A stretch of DNA of 64,000 nucleotides. Origin: Sinohyriopsis cumingii (Eukaryota > Mollusca > Bivalvia > Unionida > Unionidae). The notes beneath the pieces were generated by a model that worked only from the letters and a program-made list of their open reading frames with translations, searched no databases and was not told the origin of the DNA. Position numbers and translations under genes: made by a program. This document shows, in pieces, positions 21,315-36,457 of the stretch (its first letter is position 1; each line of letters opens with the position of its first letter). The stretch covers positions 38,685,144-38,749,143 of the forward strand of contig CM068831.1 in the NCBI GenBank assembly GCA_028554795.2. The letters run 5' to 3'.

Positions 21315-23461
21315 GGCAGATATGTAAGCGAGCATGTAACCTTAAAGCTAAGGTTAAAGATGACGTCCTTCTTTCAAAAACCCATCCATCAACGACAACT
21401 AGGATCAAAGTAAGCTTATTGCTGCGTGAATTATTCAAATGTAATGCATAGCGGCCTCAAACTCCGAGTCACTCTTAATGTGATACATTGTATGACTCTG
21501 TCTAATTATGTTTTTAATGATGCGAATAAACCACTTCTACATATATTAAGTTTATGGAGTGCTATTTCATACCAAACAAAGACATTTTGATCATGATTTA
21601 ATGTTTCAAAACTGTAGAATAAATATGTATTTAGCAACGTCAAAATGCTAAGAGTTAAAGACGCCCTTAAGTTTCTACACGTTGTTTTTCAAATCACTTT
21701 AGACACTCCTAGAACTAATTGGTCCTGATGCACAAACAAAGTTAAAGTCTAAAAGGATAGTGAATGTAAGAATTCAAAGAATTCGAGTGTATACAATCGT
21801 TATTGTTGCTTCTCCTTTATAATATTTGTACATTGCAGGTAGGAATATAATAAAATGCCGCGGAAGTGTATTACGATTTATATATGCACAGTAGAGACAG
21901 ATGTACCAACCGCAGATCAGCAACGAAATGATAATTCTAAAACTCGTACGTTGATAGTGTTTGTGCTTTAGCGCAACCCTCACCTAGAATTATGTTGTGC
22001 AGTCAAGTTTCATGATAAGAAATACACAGTCCGATGACACTTCTTTGTGCAGACAAAATGCGCTAATATCTAGTTTGGAGTTCTATTTTTCGACGTACAT
22101 GGATATTGTCAATTTGTTGCATAATGCATGCCATAACTAATAGTACATTGTACAGTGCTGTGCTTAAAACAGAAGTATACTAAAAGATGTAACGTTTCGT
22201 ATTCAGCCGATAATGTGGAGAAATTAAAAAAAAAAAAGCACTGTTGAATCTGAATCTAATGTTATGCATTCTGTCGCACACACACATACATTCTAAAATA
22301 CAGCTTGATATTATCTACAAATTAAAAAAAAGGTCAGGCATTGGTCTTCTTCCAGTTTTAATAGTATTACCGTTGAAAAATAAAATGGCCCTATTTTGTA
22401 CAATCGTGGAGTGCGCCAGCCAAGAATCGATTTCACGTGCATTTTGCAATAACCACTTTGTCTGCTGCAAAAAAAAATGTTTACATCTAAACTCCTCTCA
22501 CCAAAAGCTAAGATCCATAATTTTTAAACCATATTGCAAGTGTCCGCTTGAAACAGCAATTGAATTGTGCGCATCGAACTCATGATGAACAGATTATCCT
22601 AAGTTTTAAAATCGATCAGGTCAAACATCTTATTTTATTCAACTTTATACAAGATTATTAATTTTAAAAAAATTCAAAATGTTATTATCAGTTTAGTGAA
22701 TAACTTATGGATACATAGTATAAATGAGCAATACGTAGTAAAGATGAAAACAATGCATTCTCTTCTTTGATAACCAGCACGTAAAGAGAAAACTTGTATC
22801 GGAAATCATATCACCTCTAATGGATAATACATACAGAAAATCGGAGAAAAGGGATGAAATTGTCTCAAAATTAATATAGCATTTTGTTCATATTGTATAA
22901 TGTATAATTTCATTTCAGATTAGTACAGTGCAATATTCATTATCATTTACAAGTGTGACAACTAAATAAATCTTATTGATAATTTTTCTTTAAAAAGTAG
23001 GAAACCTTTCCTCACGGAAAATACATTATTAATTAAATACGTATTTATTAAAAATGGAATCAAAATGTTATATTTTTTCAATAAGTAACATAATGCTTTT
23101 CCTGAAAAGTGTTCCATGCCGAATATGTAGAGATCGAAGAACACAAGATTACAAAACACAAGATTACAGATAAGTTACTAAACATATTGGGTAATAGCAA
23201 AGTTATCATACAGAACGAAACTGGAAACATGACAATTGTTTTTCTTATTCCATGTATTCGACATCGAACTAGATCATCAGCCAATACATGTAGTTGTTGT
23301 AGAATAACGATGAATACGACAGGTTACATAATATAACAAACTTAGGTATAGTGGATATCATCGTCATGGATATCGGACTACACATTTTGAACTGTTATCG
23401 TGGACACAGAGTGATTTAAGTTCACATAACTTTTCCAATTACAACTAATGTGTATGGCATG
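21315..23461. other. AT-rich stretch with no recognisable gene (copy 2)
   Basis: Counterpart of 1-2150. The poly-A run near 22227 is one base shorter than in copies 1, 3 and 4, which breaks the frame seen at 841-1272. It has several private substitutions, for example T at 22697 where copies 1 and 3 have C. Confidence 0.6.
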
Positions 23462-23806
23462 AGTGACGCACCCATACTACATTCTTCAAGGTTTCGCATT
23501 TGTGGGCTTCATAGAAGAAAAGCTTGAATTGTTCCTCAGAGGTGGCATTGTGGCGTATCACCTTAGATATACGGTCAAGGACTTTGATGAGTTTCGTTTT
23601 GGCCAAGACGAATATTTCGTCCTGTCTTTGAAATAATTGAGCTTTGACAAGTAATAAAATTTCCAGTCACATAAACCAGATTGCATCCTAAAGCAGTTTT
23701 GCATGATGGCTGCAAATCTTCCGCCAGATCATTAATATTTGGGTACAGCTATATATTATAATTCCTCTATGGAGTATTATGAACCATTCATGTCGAAGCT
23801 ATGATA

Positions 23807-25014
23807 AAAACATTACAATATGCATTCGTCTTGTCTCTGATTATAAAGCACTAACAAACAATGCCACCTCTGAGGAACAATTCAAGCTATATCATGCTTA
23901 TGTGTTTTGGCCAATCCCGTCCCTATAAATAATTTAAGTGACACAGGGGCTTCTGAGAGTCTTTATTATCAGGTACTTCTTCTAATGAGTGTTCTTATTC
24001 AGGGAGAAAAGTGCGGCTTTGTTAATATTCACTCTATTGTGTAAATTTGTCATCAGACTTAGTCTTCGGACCCGTGACAGTCGGAACAGTGTTTTACCCG
24101 TTGAGGGCATTTGTTTATCACTTGGCAACGACCCAGCTAGACAAAAGGTTGTGGTTAATTCACTTGTAATTGACAAGACTTGTTTGGATCAGAAAGTCGA
24201 TCCAACTGAAAAAGAATTCTCTGTTTTATACCCAGCTTGTGCAGTTACCAGAGAAGAAAGCTTTTGAGAATGATATTGATAAGGAAAGTATTTCTTTATC
24301 TGACACATGTATTGATAAGGCTTTTGATGAGGTCACTTTCACTCCTTGTTTGGATCAATCAAAAGGTATTGATCCCAGTTAAACTACTCATTTTCTTTTC
24401 TAAAAAGGGTGACAAACGACAATCACGGGTCATCGAATACGAAAAAGATCATAAGATCTTTTTGTTTCAAATGGCCATTAGTGAAACTGAAGCCACTGAA
24501 GTTCATGTCTGTTATTTCATTAAAAATGGAAGTCTTATTAGAAAATGGATACCTGCAAATGGAACACATAAGCATGATATAGCTTGAATTGTTCCTCAGA
24601 GGTGGCATTGTTTGTTAGTGCTTTATAATCAGAGACAAGACGAATGCATATTGTAATGTTTTGTATTGAACTGTAGTTCCGAAATTTTACAGACAGGAAA
24701 TACTTTGTCTGGCCCATGAAACTCATTTGGCTGGTCATTTTGGGATTAATAAGACTTATCAGAATATCTTGACTCACTTTTATTGGCCAAAAATCAAAAA
24801 TGATGTTTGTAAATACTGTTGATATTGTCATACTTATTAAATGGTAGGAAAATACAATCAGAAGATATTTATGGCTCCTATTCATGCACTGTAAGTTGCA
24901 CAACTGATTCCACTGGGAGTTGATGTCTGGGGTCTAAGAAAGGGAATGTATTTGATACATTCACTAACAAATATGGCACTTGATGATATTCTGTCTTTTG
25001 CCTAATTCGATGGC
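23807..25014 (+). mobile_element. Ty3/gypsy-like relic with 100-bp inverted repeat (copy 2)
   Basis: Counterpart of 2494-3700. The inverted-repeat arms are at 23807-23906 and 24563-24662. One extra T near 24339 (CACTTTCACTCC) changes the frame relative to copy 1. Protease and integrase zinc-binding motifs are present as in copy 1. Confidence 0.72.
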
Positions 25015-26613
25015 ATCGACGACATGCATTAGTCCACAACTACAAATTTAAACGACGTTTGGAGCGATGCTCAAAGAAAGGCAACTTAAGATAATATATG
25101 GCTCGTGTATTCTGTATTGATACTGTGATTGTATCCTACGATTATTTTGAATATTATCTGCCATGAAAATACAAATTAACAGGTCACAAACATTTAAGAA
25201 AACTAAAACTGCTTTAGCTGACAACTGATATCGTAATATATTGTTGGATATATGATCCAACGACTGAAATGAGCTAATGCAGCTATAAATTCGATACAGT
25301 ACACATAAATCCCTCTTGGCTTGCTTCACATCCCGACCCAGTTAGGTCACGCATTTAAAATGAAATAATCCGATAGGCGAATGAAAAGCATTCTAGACGA
25401 GATGAAAATGTTGACAAAATATATGCACACTTGTACAGAAAACAAAGTCGAAAATAATATTTATTAAGGCACGCTGAAACAAGTCCACAAGTAACGACAA
25501 GGCACCAAACATGTATGCACTAGTAATGTTTGAAAGTTTAACTCTGCATTAGTCTAATGTCGTTATTTGTCCGTAAACAATTTTATTGTTAGTATTCTTG
25601 AGGCTTCAATTTGTATCAGATTATGAGCAATATTTATTTATAAGCTTTTATTGCAAAGTCATCAAAGACGAACAATAAACGACTAATAAATATGCACAAT
25701 CACTAGACTTTATATAGTCTGACTGGCAAGGCATCCTTTCTCTCCTTAGGTTGTATTTCAAACATGATTGCAATTTTATTAGTGTGGCTCATTTGACAAA
25801 CTCTGTAATCTCCGTCATTATCAGTTGTATCAGTTGTCTATACATATAATCTTGAGCTTTAAGGACCAAATTGTCGAGGACACTTAAGAGACGCTTTAGC
25901 ATGAAAATACACGACTTTTATTAACCCTTTGGTCGTAAACGTGCGCTATAACGAGCTACTAAACACGCACACTTGAGATGGCCTCTTCCAGGGAAACTAA
26001 CAAAGTTTGATTATTTCTTTCATTCGTCTTCGTGTGATTGTATTTACATTTTAGGGATAGGAAGGTAACAGGAAATATTAAGACAATAGAGAAGTGTGCT
26101 TTCGAGAGCAAGATGTTTAAAGTACATGTGTTAATGTGTGTGCAAATTATAGACCAAATTCAATAATCTTCGGAACCATGGAGACAAAGGAAAAGCTGTT
26201 CAGTAATGAAGATGCTGTATAAGCAGAAACGGATAGCCATAATTATGAAGACTTTTTTTAAAAAAATCTGAATGTATTAAACATTAAAAGCATCATCCTT
26301 GATTCATCCTGCAATCAGATCAGAAGTGTTTGAAAAAGCGATAATAAACAATGAAAGCACATTTTCTCATTACCTTCAATAGGTGGAATGTAGGAAAATA
26401 TTGTGGGAAAACCCGCCAAGCAAGCAAGTCAAACTTTAATTCTCTGGCAACTTGATCAGTAGACGCCCGGATAAAATAATTTAATTAGTATCATAATGTA
26501 TATTTTATGAAAAATTACTTGGTTGGAGTAAGATGTTGAATTTGTTACCTTATCGAGACTAAAAATGTGTGTGTGGTTTGTATTTTAGAAGTAGAGTTAC
26601 TAATTGTTCAGTC

Positions 26614-26615
<2 letters not shown>
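25015..26615. other. No recognisable gene (copy 2)
   Basis: Counterpart of 3701-5310. Copy 2 lacks about 8 bp near 25968 (reads ACGCACACTTGAG where copies 1 and 3 have CTCATGGCATGAC). Confidence 0.5.
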
Positions 26616-26670
<55 letters not shown>

Positions 26671-26680
26671 TAATAATAAT
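26616..26680. repeat. (TAA)n LINE tail microsatellite (copy 2)
   Basis: 65 bp, one triplet shorter than copy 1, abutting the 3' end of the minus-strand LINE. Confidence 0.85.
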
Positions 26681-29600
26681 GACTTTGTATAGCGCCTAAT
26701 TTTTGGAAGCTCTAAGCGCTTTACAACATTAGATAATACATACAAGATTTAAAAAAAAACATAATGATATGATTACTAACACAAACACCATAAAATTAGA
26801 AAACATAGGAAAAACATGCGGAGAATATTTAAGGTAGAAAACATTATTAGGTCTTTAAGTTTAATCTTGCAGTCGAAATAAGTGTTTTGAGAGCACTATT
26901 GAATGTGATCACTGTGTCTTTGTGTCTAAGTTCATTGGGCAATTCATTCCACGTTGCTGGGCCCTGGTATGCAAAAGAACGCTGTCCATATGACTTTGTT
27001 TTCATAGCGGGAATAACGAGTATACGATTGTCAGAAGAGGAGCGTAAGTATCTTGCTGGTGTGTACACATGGGTGAGGTCGCATAGGTATGTTGGACTAG
27101 AGTCCGTCAGTGAAAAGAAGCACAGAGAACAATTTTGTGTTTGATTCTGGATCGAATGGATAGCCAGTGTAGGGTACAGAGCAGCGGGGAGGTGTGCTGT
27201 GATCGTGGTACTCTAAGTATGATCCGAGCAGCTGTGTTTTGAACTTTTTGAAATTTTTGAAATAGATATTGTGATGAACCAGACAGAACTGAGTTACAAT
27301 AATCCAGTCTTGAAAGTACTAATGAACACACAAGTGTTTTAGTGGCATCAACTGAAGGATATTTGCGAATGGAGCTGATGCGTCTCAGCTCAAGATATGC
27401 AGCCTTGCATATGTTCATGACATGTTGGTGCAATGTGAGAGTACTGTCCAGAGTAACACCTAGGTTTCGTACTGATTGTGTGAATTTAATGTTGGTGTTG
27501 CTGATATTTATTGTTTGAGGTAAAGGATGTGAATGAGAACGTCTTTGTGTTGTAATCAGAATGGCCTCAGTTTTATCATCATTCATCTGCAGCTCGTTAC
27601 ATGTCATTCATGATTTCATATCAGAAATGCACCTCTCTACACCTTGGATGGTAGCATCAACTTCAGTTGGGTGGCTAGATTTTTATATTTGGGTGTCATC
27701 AGCGTACAATTGGTGAGATACTGGATGATGATCTATGACACTTGAGAGCGGAAGAGTGTATAGAATGAAGATAACAGTTCCCTTGTGGAACACCACAACA
27801 TGGATCAACTGTGCATGGGGTGTATTCCATTTGCAGACACAATTTGTGTCCTGTTGACCAAGTAGGACTTGAACCACGGTAAGGATGTTATCATGAATGC
27901 CAAATACATGCTGAAGACCGTGAAGTAAAATATCATGGTCTATTGTGTCAAATATTGCAGAAGTGTTCTCCATGGTATAGCAGTGTTGGGGACCAGCTTC
28001 GCACTGCTAAAAATCAAGGAGGGTGAGAACTGTAATCTTTCTGCTATCCAAAGCAGAGAGAATGTCATTAACTACTTTTAGAAGAGTAGTTTCAGTACTG
28101 TGGCAAGGGAGATATGCAGATTGTACATTGCTAAGAAGACTATTTTGAATTCAGATGAGAACCAAGCTGGGATAGAACAACCTTTTCTAAGATTTTTGAT
28201 ATGAATGGGAGATTAGAATCTGGGCGATAGTTCTTTAAATCGTTATGGTCTAGTGTTGGTTTCTTCAGCAGAGGCTTTACAATGGCAGTTTTGAAAAATG
28301 ATGGGAATTCCCCTGATGTGAGAGAGGTATTAATAACATCAGTAACATCTAAGCACTAAAGCCCCAGTGATGTTGGAATTGGATCAAGTTCACATGACTT
28401 AGGTGCACTCGTCATCAGGATTGTACGTACGAAATCCATAGAGACAGGTTCACATGCTGTTAATGGTTGCCGCTCAAATTCTGTATCGCAACTGTATGGT
28501 GACGACGAGTTAATTGAAATTGTGGTGTAAAGCTTATCTCTAATGGTTTGTACTTTGTCACGGAAGAAATTTGCAAAGAGAGAAGGTATTTGGAAGTGGT
28601 GTAGATTTGTTCCTCTGCCATTAGCTTCTTAGTAATCTCGATGAGCTCTTTGCAGTTGGAACTTTCCATGATCTTAGTAGTGTAGTGGGCTGATTTCGCT
28701 GCATGGACTATATTTGTGACATTCTTCTCTTTTAGCAGTGCGAAGCTGGTCCCCAACACTGCTATACCATGGAGAACACTTCTGAATTGATACTCTGCAC
28801 TTGGTAGCTGGGACATATTTGTCGAGCAATGAACGCAGACAGTTATCGAGTTGTTCTGCGGTAGGAGGTAAGCAAGTTGTGAGGTTAGCTTGGATGTCGT
28901 GCATTAGTTTGGTTCTATTTATCATACAGAGATTTCTCTTAGTAGCAGATAAAGGTGACTGATACGTCAAGATGGCATATAATGCAGAGGTGATGTGATG
29001 AAAAGTTCATAGGATACCAGGGAGGACCGTAGAATGTTATCATCAGGTCTATGAAGAATCCAGTCTAAAATGTGACCATGTTTATGGGTGGGTTGGTTAA
29101 CTGGGTCGGTTGGTTAACTGACTGTTTGAGATTGAAGCCATTAATGGAATCTATGAGTTTTGATGTGTTTGGATTCCCGGAACAGTCAAAGTGAAAATTG
29201 AAATCTCCAAGAATAATCAGGTTGCCACCTATAGAATTTCCATACTCCAGAAGATTCGGAAACTGCTCCAAAAAGTGAGATTCAGTCATCTTGTTTTTTC
29301 TACTAGGAGGAGGGCAGTATAGGCAGAAAATATGGACTGACCTTTGCTCCAGTGTGAGTGTGGTTTGGACTAGTTCCAACAATGTGTGGTCGAAATTGAA
29401 TGTTGTGGTGTGGTTAAGACGTTTGATCATGGAGTTCTTTGTGATGATAGCAATTCCACTTACGCATGAGTTACGTGGAAACGACTTGATGGAGTAACCA
29501 GTGGGTGTTAGATCCGCACACTTGGGCTCATTGCCTGATGTTTTTAGCCATGTTTCTGTCAGGAAAAAGACGTCAATATTCTGGTCGTTGATAAAATTAA

Positions 29601-30233
29601 CTATTCTGTGCGCTTTTGCGGTGGTCCTACTGATTGGGCATTGAACAATGCAATTCGCAGAGGTATCTCTCGGATAGTTGACACGAAGGTTGACGAATTA
29701 ATAGGGATTTTAATTAGGTTATCTAAATTAACAGTCGAATTTTTAAATTGTCGAGCCGAAAAGGGCATAAGGGAGATAACTGGAATACTTCTTCCTGTTC
29801 TACGCCGGCCAACTTTGAAACAACTTTTCTCTTTTCGCTTCTTTTTACATTTAGGTAATGATGGATGCAGTCCCAGTTCGTTTAGTCTAGAGCACAATGT
29901 AGTGTGGAGAGCCAAGGAGTGGTCATTTAAAGCAATTAATGAGGGTCCATCATAGCATAAACGGGTTGACTGGTGAGTATCACGTGATGGCGGTTTGTTC
30001 AAATGGAAGTTGTAGTAGTGGAGCAAGACAGCTGAGAAAAAGTCTAATTGTTCTCGTTTCCAAAACAAGGAGATGAAGAAACACATACGAACTGAACAGC
30101 CAATACATAATGAACACAGAAACGCAGACGAAGACAGCCACCGAGTACAAATATCATGAAAACGGCACAAAAAAACGGAACAGCTGCATCAAGCCGGTTA
30201 AGCAATAGCGGCCATCTTTGTGATATCACTAAT
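26681..30233 (-). mobile_element. CR1/L2-like LINE, decayed (copy 2)
   Basis: Same structure as 5379-8914, including the 54-bp inverted insertion (27959-28012, source 28730-28783). A 17-bp near-tandem duplication at 29085-29118 (GGGTGGGTTGGTTAACT, then a one-base variant) shifts the endonuclease frame after SVNQPT. Copy 1 lacks the duplication and reads on through HKHGHILDWILHR, the expected sequence. Like copy 1, it lacks 11 bp that copy 3 retains near 28953. The 5' region stays open for 189 codons (29601-30170) because a run near 30166 differs by one base. Confidence 0.88.
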
Positions 30234-30497
30234 ATGTATACAGCATGACAGTTTATCGTGTTATCTAGCATTGGGGCATCATGCCACAGACATGTATTAT
30301 GTCCCACCCAGTCACATTATCCTGACACCAGACCAACCAGTCCTAACACTAGCTTCTTAACGCTGAGCATCTTGCAGGGCAGCTGCTAGTACCGTCTCTG
30401 CTAGTACCGTATCTGGTATGACTCGGCCGCAATTCCAACTCACGACCTCCGGCGCCGAGGAGGACGCTCTAACCACAATGCCACCGGAGATGTCCCC
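30234..30497 (-). mobile_element. tRNA-derived SINE (copy 2)
   Basis: Counterpart of 8915-9178, with the same degenerate tRNA-like head. A G-to-T change near 30491 lies at the element's start. Confidence 0.65.
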
Positions 30498-30565
30498 GAG
30501 AGAAATAAGTCACTATATATAATGGGCAGTTCTATAGATCTATGGTTAAAATAATGCGATGATAG

Positions 30566-32814
30566 CACGTCATCACTGGGTGGATGTCTTTATCGATGAA
30601 TTCGACAGCCAGGGTGGAAGGCCTCCAAAATGAGCTTCATGACCAGGGCGTCGCAAATAATATCGGTGGACTTCGGCTGTGATCATCCAGTCAGGAGTGG
30701 AATGAACTCCTCCAGGCTGTATCTTGCCCTTAACACACCACGTGAAGACATCTAGCATATCGGATCGGTCACAACCCGGGTCAGCAGTGACCTCACCTGC
30801 CGCTGCACACCAGGACGAAAGTGACAAGCATGGTGCACCCACTGTCAAATTCAATGGAGAGACAACATCATTATCGGTACATGGAACGTTTGAACAGTGA
30901 GAGATATGGAAAATTAGAAAAGACTTAGACATGAGTTAGAAAAGGCACTACTGTATCATTATTGGTCTCTGCTACGTGGCTAGATTAAAACTTTGGCGAA
31001 ATAAGAACAGAAGAAGGACATAAGCTTCGCTTCAGCCGATGAGGGACAAACACAATCATGGCGTTGTATTTCTTGTGAACAGCATAATGTGTTGCTGCCC
31101 AGTCTCAAACAGACTTATTACCATCCGTCCGAGGGCGGCTCCCTTTTAATATCACAATTATATTGTGTACCGACGCCTAACTATGATGAAAGCGAACTTT
31201 AGAATGTTATAATCAACTGCAAGATGTCATTGACAAATCGCCCCCCAAAAAAAGATTCGGTTTGTACAAGGAGACTGGAATGCAAAGGTAGGAGTTGATT
31301 CACAGACAAACTGGCAAAGGATTTGTGGACCCTTCTGCAATGTAGAGACAAATGAAAGTGGACTCAGGCTTTTGGACATTGCCGCCTACAACAATCTTGT
31401 GCTAACCATCACGTTCGGCCCTCACAAAGGATATTGAAGATGGGCCTGGCACGGTCCAAACGGACAATATCACAACCAGACCGACTCCATCTTGGTGACA
31501 AGACGATTCAGCACGGGACTGAATATCGCAATAACGCAACGTTTCCCATGAGCAGATATTGGAATTGATCATGATATATTAAAAGTGATCAAAACGCCGT
31601 ACCAACCAAGAATAACCAATAAGTACGAGAAAAGCACAGGAGTCTAGATAGAAAGACAATGCTTTGAAATCCAAGACAGTCAAAGCAGAAACGTTAGCAC
31701 GATGGATACCAGCTGGTGAAAGATCTCACATATCTTAAACAAGTACCACCATCCAAGACAAGTCAGGAAAATGGCCCACAGAAGATCAAGAGATCCTCAA
31801 ACAATTGGCAGAATACTGCTCACAATTTTACAATTATAAAACCCAAGGAGACCCAACAGTATTAAAGCACCTTCCAGCAAAATAAATTGATGACAACACC
31901 ATTCTTCGTGAGCAAGGAGAAACTGCAGTTAGGTCAGTAAAGACAGAAAATTCAGCTGGCGTTGACAACATGCCAGCAGAACTCATTCAAATAGGAAGAG
32001 AAAAGATAGTCACTGTCCTAAAAACAATCTGCAACAAGTTATTGCAGACAGTAGAATGACCCAAAACATGTACTCAACCTTTGGTCATCGTGCTCCCCAA
32101 GAAAGGAAACCTGCAGTTATTTCAAAACCACAACACCGTCAGTCTGATCAGCCGCCCAAGCGAAGTCATGCTGAAGACGAAAGACTCAAGCAGAGACTTT
32201 TTTGCTGAAGAGCAAGCAGGTTTTCGAGAAATAAGGAGCATAAAGAAACAAATATTCAATATCAGACTCCTTTGAGAGAAACACTTTTAGCATCAGCAAA
32301 ATCTGTACCATGCCATCAAAGCTTTCAAGAAGGTCGAACAACAGTTGGAAGTCAAACAGGGTTGCATACTGCCACATACACTCCTCAGCAATGTTTTGGA
32401 AAGGATCGGAGGAAGAACAACCACCAAACTTCGCTTTACAGATGATAGTGATGGATTAACAGGAGATAAAAAAGAAGTACTTTCTGACTTGGGTGACAAA
32501 CAACACCAATGGTACCAGTGCAGAAATAAAAGTACTTAGACAGAAGCTGGAAACAGTCACAAGTTTCAGGTACTTGTGAGCTATTATGAAAGATGAGGAC
32601 TCAAAACTAGAATTACTTAGCAGGATTGCCCGGACAACAGCAGCAATAACAAGCTTGAGGCCAATATGGAAGGATACAAACATTGCTATTGCTTCCATTG
32701 ACACTCACATCAGATCTACAGAACAGGATTCATTGAAATGAGATGCTTCCGCAAGATCTTCGGAATCGCATACATTGACCATGTATCTAACGCTCAGATA
32801 GGCAGAAAATAAAA
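30566..32814 (+). mobile_element. RTE-like LINE with 283-bp net internal deletion (copy 2)
   Basis: Same element as 9247-11778. The segment corresponding to copy 1 10298-10584 is missing, and four bases, CAAT (31617-31620), stand at the junction. The loss removes the endonuclease-to-reverse-transcriptase linker. The deletion and filler are identical in copy 3, so they arose once. Confidence 0.87.
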
Positions 32815-35800
32815 AAAATAAAAAATCTCGCGCCAAATTAGTAAGGTATCGATTTATATTGAACAAAATCACGGCCATTTTTACAAAGGCGTATATAAGG
32901 AAATGTTTGTTTGGCTGAATGACATAAGTGCATAATGTGGTGTATTGAATGCATAGTTTTGGCTATAAAATATAATTAAATTTTGCTAGTACACTTTGGA
33001 GTGCGATAATCACTAGTATTAAGCAGAAGTGAATGCCTCAGGACTACCTTCTTTCTTACAATTTACTACTGTTTGCATAATATTCAGGAATACAATATTC
33101 CTTAAGAAAATTATATTAGATATATATACCGGAAATGTTGTTATCCACGTTTTCTAACATGAGACATTACAGAAAATTCTCAGATAGTATTGACAGATTG
33201 TGTTATGTAAGAGCTATATTCAATTCATGTAGGATGAATCTCTCAATAATAATATTTGGCGAATTCAACCGCATTTTCTAAAGAAAATGCTAGGCACCAC
33301 AAACTGCACGTTCCTTGGTGAATACATAATGATACACATTTCCTGAAACAACGTAGATGTTACGTATTTTATACTACGGGATTAGTTAGATCTAGACTGG
33401 GGATAAACTATAGTTTTCTTAATACATAATATTTCCTTAGGTGCGATCACTTCTAAATATTATGCGAATTTGTTTCAATAAAAAAAACGAAATTCGAAAT
33501 TGCTTTGTCTATTTGTCTTAACCAAAACATCAGGAAATAGTACTACTATGGCTACTGATACAACTGCTACGACAACTACCACTATTATAACTCAAAGTGC
33601 ATTAGAAAATGCTACTTCTACTACAGTTGCTAAATTCCTAAATCATGCACTCATGCTACCATTACTGCAGCGACTACTACTGCTGCAACAATCAATATTA
33701 ATAATACTAATATTACTATAAGCAAACACATAAAATATTGCACGTTATATTTATTCATGTGTTCAGAAATATATTCCAGGTTTTCTCTTTGGAATATTCA
33801 TATCTTGTTTACACTGTGTTAGGAGATTAGATCATGTTCAATATAGTGGCATTTTGCAACACCAGATTAAATAATAAGTTCAAAATATATATATACACAA
33901 TATTAAATTTTATAATTGTCTTTACTTTATATAATTTATGTTTGATTTTTTTCAGACGTAATGTCTTTATTATCAGAATATAATGGTAAAATACGACATT
34001 TTACGTTTTCTTTGTTTATTGTATCACCCAATGAGTACTGATTTTTATTTTCAAATACACGAAATATTGCATTAAATTCAGTCCAATTCATTTGTAATTA
34101 GTAGCACTTGAATAATAATAATAATAATAATAATACTAACAAAAATAATAATAATAATAATAAACCAGCATTAAAGGTACTACTACTACTATTGGTACTA
34201 CTGCTACTACTGTTACTGATAATAATATTATCTAAGAAGATAGTTAATAGTCTTGCAGTGGAACCACTATATAGGTGATCAGCAAAATCTCCAGGATTAG
34301 TGAATACATAAAACAGACGTACACTGCACCAAAAATGTGCACCAAATACACAGCTCATTAAAATATTTGTAGAGTTATAATTTTGCAGAAGACTAAATAT
34401 TAAGTGCTGGCTTATAATCGTTTCCATTTAACTGTACTAGTTCAAGCCAACTATTTTCATAGTACTGTAGCGTCATATGCGGTAGTTAGTTTTATACTCA
34501 ATATTTATAACATCATATGCCGTATTTCCACTATGATGCTGATAAAAGTAATTGATATATTTCCTGAAATCCTTGATCCCAAATCAGATTAAGATACAAA
34601 AAAATGAATAGGTTTCCCGAAATCTTTGATTCCCAAACATGTATGTATATTTCAATTTTTTTAAATAAAAAAATCCAATGCAAACAAATGCCGATAATTC
34701 AGCGCAACTAGTTTCGCATTTTATGTATGTATCTTCAGGCACAACATCTTTTGAAATAAATAGATGACGTCTTTATATTTTAAAATAACAATCCATGGTC
34801 ACATTCTATCAAAATAACAGTAGTAACGGGAGAGTTATTATCACTTCCAAACGAGCAATAGAAACAACAGAAGTCGGACTTAGGCGCACATATAAATTTA
34901 GCCAGTTAAAGCTGATGTTGTAAAGTCTATAAATGTGTCAAAACAAACACCTTCACGTCCTTTTCTGGGTCTTTAGTATCTGTTAGAAAAGAAACACTAC
35001 TCAGTGATTGCCAAATTATGTTAAACCATACATTCATTTCCCCAACGGTCGATGGTTTGTGTGTTTGAGTGTGTTTAAGTAACGTATCCATAATATGAGA
35101 AAATAAGACAGATGGACACATAAGTTTCCTTGGAATAGTTTCCTTTGAATCACAATGCAAATGTCATAACACATCACCAAATTCCATTTTGTCTTTCTTA
35201 TAATGTCTGTCTCTACCTTTCATTCTCTTCGCATGCATTTTATTCCCTCTTCATTCTCTTTCTGTTACCTTAACGTCTTGTGTCTAAGACGGGTTTGTAT
35301 CTTTCTGTTTCTAATTTTGAAGAGTTCTCAACTTCTCGCTTCTTGTGCTTCTTTTTAATAAGCCTTTCAGAAGACCAGTGTCCTGTAACCTGACAATGAT
35401 AATACATATTTCTACCTTTGTTCAATTTTCTCTTGTTCTTTCTTTTCATTCAGATGTCGCATCTATTGTGACATTTGCTTCCAGAGCCCGATGTCAGATC
35501 TCGCATCAATCGTGACTTTTATTTCCAGACGAATTGTCCGTATTCTTATTTTAAGTATTCTTCGAATAACTATCTGTAAATCTCTAACCAGAGGATCGAC
35601 TTAATTTCACTCTTCCATATTTTCCTTCTTCACAGTCGGAACGCAGATTTAATGTATCTGAGGCAACAGAAAGAGAATTTCACCAGCCAAAATTCCTAAA
35701 ACTTGTATTAATCTATCCACACTCACGGTAGTCAGTTGTCAGCAGTATCAAACAGCAATGACTACCAAAGCAACATCAACCGGTAATGAAATTGGACTTA

Positions 35801-36357
35801 GCTTGAGACATTTATAGCTAATAATACCAAGTCAATAAGTATATAAAGTGTGTTTTTCATGCATAGAAGATGTGAGTGCGTGCGTATAAATTAGTCAAAT
35901 ATAATGTTGTAATCAAATTAAAATGATCTCCATAGTCCAGCGAGATCGTGGACGTAGATGCCAAGTGGTGACATAGACGACGACTTTCCTTGTTTTTGTC
36001 CCACGTGCTAACTAAATGTTTAACGCAAGAACATGCCAGCGATGTCGACGATGTGGTGCGTGAAATGAATCAACGTACACTACCTCCTCGGCCACAAGAC
36101 AAAGAGAATCCTGATCCAGCAAAGATAAAGTCGCTCAGAAACTCCAGAAAATTATTATCATATTTGATAGAGATGCAAAACCTGACCTGACCTGCAGCTA
36201 AATTTGACCTGCATCAAATGTGCACCAATGCTTACACCTACAAGATGAAATTTGCAAGAGGTCTTATTCATGTCTGAAGTGCCACCCTAGAAAACAGCAG
36301 ATTTAATTACAGACTTGTGTGAATCCATCTTAGTTACAACAAAATTGCAGTGCCAAG
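32815..36357. other. AT-rich DNA with trinucleotide tracts, no gene recognised (copy 2)
   Basis: Counterpart of 11779-15367. The compound microsatellite lies at 34111-34237. Near 34459 the 45 bp seen in copy 1 are replaced by AT, as in copy 3. Confidence 0.55.
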
Positions 36358-36457
36358 CTAAAGAGGCCAACCCGGGTTTTTCCTCCACCATTAATACTGG
36401 CCGCTATGTGTGCTAAAATATGGCGTTAAACCCTACAACAACAACTAAAGAGGCCAA
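36358..36457 (+). mobile_element. 5'-truncated SINE with 13-bp target-site duplication (copy 2)
   Basis: Direct repeats at 36358-36370 and 36445-36457. The (CAA)n tail is 9 bp shorter than in copy 1. Confidence 0.88.
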